NCBI GenBank assembly: GCA_019426215.1
Contig: CM033394.1
Span: 44,638,423 to 44,702,422 of the forward strand
Source of the DNA: Buddleja alternifolia
Lineage: Eukaryota; Streptophyta; Magnoliopsida; Lamiales; Scrophulariaceae
Direction: 5' to 3'
Length of the DNA stretch: 64,000 nt
Positions 56,448-64,000 of this stretch are shown here, piece by piece. The notes below the pieces were generated by a model. The model saw only the letters and a program-made list of their open reading frames with translations. It made no database searches and was not told the DNA's origin. A program made the translations under genes and the position numbers. Numbering within the stretch: the stretch's first letter is position 1; each line of letters starts with the position of its first letter.

Positions 56448-58959
56448 TGGTACTAGTAGAACTATAAATGAATCAAGTACGTAGTAAAGAAAAAGAGAAA
56501 GGAAAAATAAGTAACACTTTTACTAAAAGAATGTTTAGAGGATCGGGAAGTCAAAGCTCAGCTAGAGAAGTAGAATTAGAAGAGATAATAGACGTAGAAG
56601 AAAATCTTAATTTATATAATAACAAGGGAATAGATAAGTTAAAACCTAAAACATTATACAAAGTATGAAAAATGGATTTTAACACACATTTAATTAAGAA
56701 ATTTAGAGAAAATGAAGTAAAAGTTACAACAAATGCTGAAAATATAAGCTTAGTTAGCCCAGAATGTATAAAGCAATTAAAACAGTTAAAACACAAGTAT
56801 ATACATTTAGGATTAATTATTGTAGGAATAAAAGGATTAACTAGAAAAGGAACCGGTGGAAAGGTTTTAGTTTTATTATTAGATAAAAGTTGGTCTGATG
56901 TCAGGAGAGCAGTATTTGCTAGTATGGAAATAGATATGACTAATAATGTAGGAATATTTTATGTAGCTCCGAACATGATGAAAAATATTAAAGATATTAA
57001 TAAAATTACCATAGGATTACAAACTAGAGGATATGAAACATATGATGGTAACAACTTAGTAGTTTCTATAGCATTTTAAGGAAGAGTAACCAATAATAGT
57101 TTTTCTCAATATAAAATTAATATAGATGGGATAATAGACGGATTAGCCTCAGTAAGAGTAAAAATGATTAAACCTGTAAATATAGATAATAACGATTTAA
57201 ATGGAGAAGAATGGGAATTAACCAAGCATTTAGAAGAAAATGAGACTGTTAAGATTCCAGGAGAAAGTGTAATGTATACAAATAGTAGAGATCAGACTTC
57301 TATTAGATTTCTTAATTACCAAAAACAAGATCCCAAAGAAAATTTAGAAGATCTAGAAGAAGAAACTGATAACGAAACTGAAACAAGCTACATGAATATT
57401 ATAGAAGAAGAAGAAGTTAGAATAACTAGTAGATTTGCAAATTGGGAAATAATATCTGACATAGAAAGCGAAGAAGATGAAGAGGAAGAAAATATAGAAG
57501 AAATAGATGAAGAGATTAGACAATTAGAGAGTCGGCTCAAAAATGATTATCGACCAAAAAATATGGAAGAAATATTAAGAAATTTTTTTGAAATAAATAA
57601 TTTAAGAGAATTAGTAGATGAAATGTATTTTGAAGCAATGAATTTAGATATCAATTTAGAATCAGCTGAAGAAGAATTTAAACAATATTATAATATTGAT
57701 TTAGTAGATGATATATGTTCAGGAAAAATAGAATTTGAAAAATTCTTTAAAAATAAAGAAAAAAGTAATAATGAAGTAACTTTTATGGCAGATAGTCAAG
57801 CAAGTACTAGTAGTAATATAGGAAAAAGAACTAGAGTAAAACTAAATTATAGTGAAGTTTCAGTTAGAAATGTAGAAATGAGTGGAAGACCAGAATGGAA
57901 AAGCCCCACATATGAATATGGGTCAACCCAACCAAATAAATATATAGGATCAAGACAACTCATAGGAAAAACCATGAGTAGAACCATGTTAGTAATTGAA
58001 TTAGGAAGTCCACAAATGTGGCCAAAAGAAATAAATATATAGGAACAATGTGTAGTAAGACATTGGGAAATAAATAAAATGGCAGATATGGATATGTTTA
58101 ACTTTTTAGAAACATGTTTAGGACCTACAGCATTATCTATCTGGCAAAGTAAGAAGAAAAAAGATCCTAATAGAAAGGCCTTAGGAAATAATACTTATAA
58201 TTTTACTAGTTTTATTAGAACGTTAATAATAGGAATAGATCCGGGAAGAGAAAATACATTCATACAAGATACGGCACTTAGAAACCTAGAACAACTCACT
58301 ATAACCGATATGAAATATATTATACCTTTTAGTCCGGATTTTACAAGGTTAATAGGAGAAGCTAATAAAGCATTTGATGAAGAATTGTGTAATAAATATT
58401 TTACGAAATTACCACAAGATTTAGGAAAAAGAATACATGAAGAATGGATAAAAACCAACTGTAATCTTACAGGATTAGGTATAGGACCTAGAGTACAATA
58501 TACTTTTTTTAAACTTCAGGAATGGTGTAAAGAAAAATTTATTAGAGAACAAATTAGAAAGCAATCTTATGAGTTTTGTAGAAAAGCTATATACACCCCA
58601 CAACAATATGGACAGAAGAATTACTTTAGGCCAAAACGCAAAATATTAAGGAAATCAAATAAACCAAAATCTAGTTTTAGACAATATAGGCATGGAAGAA
58701 AGCCCCCTAATTATGTTAAAAAGCCATCAACAAGAAAATGCACATGTTATACTTGTGGAGATCCTAAACATTAGGTAACAGATGTCCGAAAAGACAGTTT
58801 AATATGGAAAGGGCAGCCATAGCAGAACAATTAGATGAAGATGTAGTAAGTATAGACGGTAATAAAAGTGATAATGAAAACATATTTAGTATAGTAAGTG
58901 AAGAAGGATCAGAAATTCCAAATATAATAGAATATACCTATATGAATAAACCTATATGA
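56431..58959 (+). pseudogene. Viral movement protein + coat protein polyprotein, broken
   Basis: One frame from 56468 onward is cut by in-frame stops at 56666, 57077, 58040 and 58772. First comes a 30K-superfamily movement protein core (about 56672-57200) with HLGLIIVGIKGLTRKGTGG and a downstream GIFYVAPNM; these proteins open plasmodesmata for cell-to-cell spread. An acidic linker (about 57330-57560) follows, then a coat protein (about 57800-58774) with a Lys/Arg-rich C-terminus and the start of the CCHC motif, CTCYTCGDPKH. The last Cys and an acidic tail are found only in another frame after 58774, ending at TGA 58957-58959. Thus a frame change falls inside the zinc knuckle. MP and CP in one frame is the main clue to genus. 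Confidence 0.85.
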
Positions 58960-61416
58960 ATAATTCATGTGAACATAAATATATAAATGGAAAAGGAACT
59001 ATGAGTGTAGCCTGTAGTATTTGTAGATTATATCCTGATATGCATTTAAGATATCAGTGCAATATATGTTTTGACGAGATTTGTTTTATTTGTGCTAAAG
59101 ACGCATATAATACAGAAACAGATGTATCGCCTAAACCTAGTAAAAAACTAGAATCTATAGAAGTTCTAAGCCATAAAATAGAGAATTTAGATTTAAGAAT
59201 ACAATTAATCGAATTAAAATTAAAAAATAATGAAAACATAAGTAGTAATCAAAATAAAGGAAAAGGTGTAGTTATAGAAGAACTTGATGAAATTAACCAA
59301 CAATTAGAAGAAACTCATTTACAAAATACAGCGTATGAACCCCAACTACAAGTACCCTATACTAGTAATACTTTTAGATTGTCGAATATGGTGTAATCAA
59401 GAAAAATATATTGAAACTAAAGCCATTTTAGATACAGGAAGTACAAAAAGCATGCTTAGCGCTAGTCTTGTGCCAAAAGAATTTGTAACACAATTAAGTT
59501 ATACTGTTACTAGTAGAACTGCAGAAAATAGATTAATGAGACTAACAAAAGAATTAATTAACATAGGAATACATTTTAAAGATTTTTCAGGAAATTATAG
59601 TAGCAAATATACATTAGGACAAGTACTTATAGCACCAGATAACATAAGCAGCCAAGAATTCCTTTTAGGGTTAAACTTCATTTGTGCATTAAATGGTAGT
59701 ATATTAGTAGGCAAAAATTATATTACTATTAGCAAACATAATTATACTTTTCCAACTAATAGATACATTAAACAATCAGAGTTGACTGCGAAGCGTGGTG
59801 GACATGGTAATAATGATCTAAATGTTTTCAAAGAATTAGAACAAAATAATATAGAATCTGAAACCATAGATATCCTATTAGATGAAGAAATTAGAGATAT
59901 AGGAAAGGGATTAGAAGTTTTAAACCTAGAAAATGAAAGAATTTTGCATAAATTAGAAATGTTCAGATTTATAGGAGATGATTTAACCAAAAATAAAGTG
60001 AATTATACTTTTAAACTAAACATCTTTAATACCGATATAGTAATAAGAACAGCAGCTATAGAATATACTCCCGAAGATATAAAAGAATTCAAAACTCAAA
60101 TTAAAGAAATGTTAGAAAACGGTATTATAAGAAGAAGTGATAGTCCACATAGGTCGGCAGCTTTTATCGTAAGAAATAATGCAGAAATAAAAAGAGAAAA
60201 ACCTAGAATAGTCTATAATTATAAAAAACTTAATGATAATACAGAAGATGATGCTTATAGAATACCTAATAAAGACGAGTTGATTAATCTAATACAAAAT
60301 AAAAAGAAATTTTCGAAATTTGATCTAAAAAGCGGATATAATCAAATTAAAATGGTAGAAGAAGACAAAAAATGGACAGCTTTCAGCTGTAGTGAAGGAC
60401 ATTTCGAGTGGAATATTCTATTTTTTGGTTTAAAAAATGCTCCAGCAATATTTCAAAAATTTATGGATAGTATATTTAAACATTTAGATTTCTGTTTAGT
60501 ATATATAGATGACATTTTAGTAGCTTCTGAAAATTTTAAACAACATCAAGATCATTTAAAACAAGTGTTTAATTTAATAGAAGAAAATGGAATAGTAGTG
60601 TCTAAAAAGAAAATGGAACTTTTTAAGAGAAAAATAAGCTTTTTAGGTTTAGAAATAGGAAACGGACAAATTAAATTACAACCTCATATAGCTCAAAAGA
60701 TTTTAGATTTCCCAAATAAACTTGAAAACTTAAAACAAATACAAGCGTTTTTAGGAATATTAAATTACTCTAGAAAATTTATTCCTAAATTTAGTAAGTT
60801 AGTCGGACCATTATATAAGAAAATCGGAAAATCAGGTCAAAGACATTTTAATTAAGAATATATTAACTTAGTCGGAAAAATTAAAGAAATTGTTAAAAAT
60901 TTAAAACCTTTAGAATTACCTTTAAGTACTGATTATGTCATAATAGAAGTAGATAGCTCTATAGAAGGATGGGGAGCAATATTAAAATGTAAACCTCATA
61001 AATTTTCTCCAAAAAGTGAAGAAAAAATATCAGCTTATTCCAATGGTAATTTTAATAAAACAGGAAGTAATTGGACTAGCCTAGATTATGAAATAGCAGA
61101 AATAGTTAAAGCAATAGACCATTTTAGACTATATTTAAATAAACCTTTTACCATCAGAACAGATTGTGAAGCTGTAGTTAGATTCATAAAAAATGAAAAC
61201 TCTAGAAAACAAAATAATAAAAGATGGTTAAATTTTAGAAATGCAATAGAAGGTAATGGATATAAAGTAGAATTTGAACATATTAAAGGATCAAACAATA
61301 ACATAGTAGATTTATTAAGCAGACAATTAACTCTAATTTTGGGCAACAGATCATGGCTTCCAACGACCAAGACAACCAACAAACAAGACCTCCATGTGCA
61401 GCTTACAACCAAATAG
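58956..61416 (+). pseudogene. Viral polymerase: zinc module, protease, RT, RNase H; broken
   Basis: Starts at an ATG overlapping the coat protein stop (ATGA). Residues 5-46 form a Cys-rich module (Cys 5, 20, 23, 35, 38, 43, 46; His 7, 30) resembling DC1/C1-like zinc fingers, then a coiled coil. A frame change between about 59335 and 59396 leads into the aspartic protease (AILDTGSTKSML), then RT with FSKFDLKSGYNQI, FGLKNAPAIFQ and the catalytic YIDDILVAS. A TAA at 60853 cuts the frame, which continues with RNase H carrying VDSS, DYEIAEIV, IRTDCEAVV and NNIVDLLSR, covering all four acidic residues. It ends at 61416, 64 nt inside the next ORF. The product copies viral RNA to DNA. No integrase is present. 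Confidence 0.92.
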
Positions 61417-62969
61417 TCCGAAGACCAGCTTTCAGACCTAACTTTCAACAAATTAGCCAGAATAGACCAGCATTCACAATAGAAACTCGGTTTTTCAATC
61501 CAGCTACACAAAGCGTTTTTCCTAGACCAACTTTAAAAACCTTTGGAAAAATAGTACTTCCAGTTAGACATAATTTCAAGCCTCCGAGAGATACCCCTTA
61601 TATAACTGAAGAACAGAGTATTCTACTCAATGCTCTATGGGAAGCTCATACTTCATCCAGCAAATTAGCAGCATTAAATGCCCTCTGCTATTACTTTGAG
61701 AAAGAAAATAAAAATTTTCCAGTAAAAGATGCAGCAGTTTATCTCGTTATTAGAGGAGAGCCAGTTGGAATCTTTGAAGATTATCAAAAGGCACTAGAAA
61801 GCATTCAAAAAGTTTCAAATGGTTATATGATACCCTTTAAGCAATTTTACGAAGCAATAGCAGTAGCAAGGAGATTACTAGGCCCAAATTTTTATATTCA
61901 GCCCAATGCTGAAAATGCAAAACCTAAGTCTTCATCATCAGAAAAACAGCCTATAAGCCCAGACGTTGATCAACTAGAAGAAGATCTTGACATCGTAACA
62001 AAGAAATTCTCCAACTTAAACGAATTATACAAAGACCTTTTTATTCAACATGAAAACCTTCAAGAATATGTTTTAAAGCCAAACCAAAACGACGTACCAA
62101 AGGAAATACAACAAAAGTCCCTCCAATACCTATCAGTTAGAACTTTTCATTACCCTACCCAAACAATTTCATCCCTACCTGAAGGAATACAAAATATAAT
62201 TTAGCAAAAAGCAGAAGAAAATTTCTATAGAAAAATGTTAAAGGTAGCTCAATTAATTGTGACCGCTAAAATAGAAGGAATACTGCCTTCCACTACTCTT
62301 TTACAATGGAAAGGAGAGCCAATCAGACAGCAAGGAACCCTAAAATTTTATACTGCAAAGTATATTTCATGGCCAAATATTCAGATAGATACGTCAACTT
62401 TTCAAGAAGGATGGATTGGAGACAGTTTCATCACTATCGCACAGCTTCTAGACTTTAGTTTTGTATCAAGATTATATGTTACTGATTCAGATCAAGTTAA
62501 AAAATTAGGAAGACATCTAACAGACGCAGTAAGCCTCCAGCTTAGTAGAGGAATAGATATTCTACGAATTGAAGTCACAGCCATACCACCAATTTGGATA
62601 AAGTCAAACGTTCAAATAGGACATACATTTTATTGGATACATGAATCCTTTGAAAAAAGGGCGGCATCACCATCGGTATCATTCTGGTTATTACATGAAG
62701 CAATAAATCCCATTTCAGACATAGCAGAGATGAAACTAGCTGTTGAAACTCGTCGAAAGGATCAACGAAGATACATGTTAAACACAGATTCAGCTACAAA
62801 ATTTTAATTTTTGTTTCAAGAACATCATCGTAGTATTTTCATCCCAGCTAGTGACTGAGTTTATCATCAAATATGGTTTCAAGGAAATAAAGCATTAACA
62901 AGTGTAGAATGTCCTCCAGCATACGTACCAGACTTTGGAGCATCAAGCTCAGGAATAGGAAGTCCATAA
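61353..62969 (+). pseudogene. Viral transactivator / inclusion-body-like ORF, broken
   Basis: ATG 61353 overlaps the polymerase end. The first 283 codons end at TAG 62202; the same frame resumes and runs to TAA 62805, then again with a TGA near 62856 to TAA 62967-62969, about 538 codons in all. Residues 128-176 (VYLVIRGEPVGIF, then a helix ending AIAVARRLLG) look like the viroplasmin/RNase H1 N-terminal fold found in TAV proteins. TAV builds the inclusion body where virus assembles and allows ribosomes to reinitiate on polycistronic RNA; the ATGA junctions upstream fit that. The C-terminal half has no motif I know. The call is based on position and that one domain. Confidence 0.7.
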
Positions 62970-63315
62970 TCCAACTAAAGAAGAGAAGAAATTAGCAGTA
63001 ATAATTCACCAAGGAGCAATAATCGAGCAAAAAGACAAAAGCACTGGATTCTAGACAAAGGCCATAAATTCAGCAAGGACAATAATTTGAAGCAATATTA
63101 AAGACAGCAAAAGAAGCAATAATTCAGCAACTGGACGAAATGCTACAGTAAAGATCAACAGCTAGCCTTAATAATGCAACTTTTCTGTACATATTAAACT
63201 GTTCACTATTGCCACCTATGTACTTTTTTACTGTTTAGACACTGTTTGTAATAATGGCAGTTCGGATGCCAAATCTCTCTTCATTTTGTTGTAATTTTCT
63301 TTCATGTTTGAGGCC

Positions 63316-63324
63316 TATATAAGG
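63316..63324 (+). promoter_or_regulatory. TATA box of the viral genomic-RNA promoter
   Basis: TATATAAGG, the same core as in 35S-type promoters, located in the non-coding DNA after the last ORF, about 350 bp downstream of it and about 455 bp before the primer site. A transcript from here would run through the leader and primer site, as in the family. Confidence 0.8.
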
Positions 63325-63411
63325 ACCTCATTCCTCATATTATAAACTCGCCCCTTGAACACTCTCCAACCCACACTTCTTGGTTGCTAGAGAGTCTCTC
63401 ACTTTTCTTGT

Positions 63412-63417
63412 AATAAA
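63412..63417 (+). terminator. Viral poly(A) signal
   Basis: AATAAA about 90 bp after the TATA box. In this family the signal lies shortly after the promoter, inside the region transcribed twice, giving a terminally redundant RNA. Position and context fit. Confidence 0.65.
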
Positions 63418-63779
63418 ATATCTTCTTTGTGTGCAATAATATCTTGTAAGTTTTTATATGCTTTATAATGCATAGTGAGTAAACTATCCCCAGGGACGGG
63501 ATTCCCCTACTATTTAAAAAATGTTATAATTCTCTCATGTTCAAAAAATACAAAAACATTAAAAAACTGAAAATACAAAAACATTAAAAAATGCTAAAAA
63601 TGATGATGAACAGTAGTAACATTCTACTCTTTCATCGTCTCAAAAATATGTTTCCGCTATACAAATTTTTGTTTTCTATAATCTCTGATATTGCTTTGGG
63701 AAGATTTTGTTTACAGTCTCGGTGTTACAGGTCGGGAGACAAAATGTGCGGGATAATTCCCCCCAAGGTGCAAGCAAAA

Positions 63780-63791
63780 TGGTATCAGAGC
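63780..63791 (+). other. Viral minus-strand primer binding site (initiator Met-tRNA)
   Basis: TGGTATCAGAGC, complementary to the 3' end of initiator Met-tRNA, the site used by Caulimoviridae. About 435 bp separate it from the inferred transcription start, a normal leader length. The next roughly 75 nt resemble copia-2 (14222 onward), so an alternative reading is that the window end holds copia leader DNA. Confidence 0.8.
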
Positions 63792-64000
63792 TTGAGTATT
63801 CTGAGTATGCTCTGTGGTCGCAGTTTAATCTGATCTTTCACATCAGAAAGGTTTTCTCGAGTTGTTTATGATAACAGGGTTTATAAGTTTAAAATTTTAA
63901 AATGAATTAAGCTTATATTTTAAATTTCAAAAGAGTAAGATAGGTACTTCATTTCTGTCCAACGTAAGTCTTCGTTGATGAAGCAACCGGATTCTCGGAG

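Larger units (their letters stand above)
55200..64000 (+). mobile_element. Endogenous pararetrovirus (Caulimoviridae), fossil, runs past window end
   Basis: About 8.8 kb with the complete pararetroviral gene set in order: two small coiled-coil ORFs, movement + coat protein, protease-RT-RNase H, a transactivator/inclusion-body-like ORF, then a promoter, poly(A) signal and Met-tRNA primer site. There is no integrase and no LTR, which separates it from Ty3/gypsy. The length is about one viral genome. The left boundary is approximate. A TAV-like last ORF and a joined MP-CP favour a cavemovirus/solendovirus-like position over badna- or florendovirus, but genus is unproven. All long ORFs are interrupted. 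Confidence 0.9.

Overview
The window is nuclear DNA of a flowering plant, almost certainly a eudicot. It is AT-rich and retrotransposon-dense, with one intact CC-type glutaredoxin gene, one broken F-box gene, tRNA-derived SINEs, plant LINEs with a C-terminal RNase H, Ty1/copia elements primed by initiator Met-tRNA, an Athila-like Ty3/gypsy derivative primed by Asp-tRNA, and a decayed endogenous pararetrovirus (Caulimoviridae). I cannot name the species. By my boundaries about two thirds of the window is mobile or viral DNA.

Layout. 0-3.7 kb: glutaredoxin gene on the minus strand, then intergenic DNA with a SINE (2640-2833). 3.7-8.8 kb: copia-1, complete, minus strand, one uninterrupted 1288-residue gag-pol frame. 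9.7-10.4 kb: LINE gag remnant. 11.3-19.0 kb: a decayed LINE holding two nested insertions, a 1.2 kb inverted-repeat element carrying an EXO70 gene fragment (11329-12553) and the decayed copia-2 (13745-18846, target duplication TAGAG). 19.2-21.1 kb: F-box pseudogene plus a remnant of a related copy. 21.5-23.8 kb: a second LINE remnant (minus), split by a 519 bp LTR-like insertion. 24.6-31.6 kb: Athila-like element with 1.3 kb LTRs, gag and protease but no RT, RNase H or integrase; its primer site is duplicated and includes 53 nt of tRNA-Asp. 32.0-38.4 kb: decayed copia-4. 38.6-39.0 kb: CACTA-type MITE. 39.9-44.8 kb: young copia-5 (minus). 46.4-50.1 kb: gag-only Ty3/gypsy element. 50-55 kb: very AT-rich intergenic DNA with a second SINE. 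About 55.2 kb to the window end: endogenous pararetrovirus.

The pararetroviral locus reads, in order: a coiled-coil ORF, a small coiled-coil ORF, a movement protein + coat protein polyprotein, a polymerase (Cys-rich zinc module, aspartic protease, RT, RNase H), a transactivator/inclusion-body-like ORF, a TATA box, a poly(A) signal and a Met-tRNA primer site. ORF junctions use ATGA stop/start overlaps. Every large ORF carries stops or frame changes, so the copy is a fossil. Its sequence just after the primer site resembles the same part of copia-2, which is unexpected.

Only the glutaredoxin looks like a working host gene; only copia-1 looks coding-competent among the retroelements. All family calls rest on motifs, reading frames, terminal repeats and target duplications read by eye; no database search was made.
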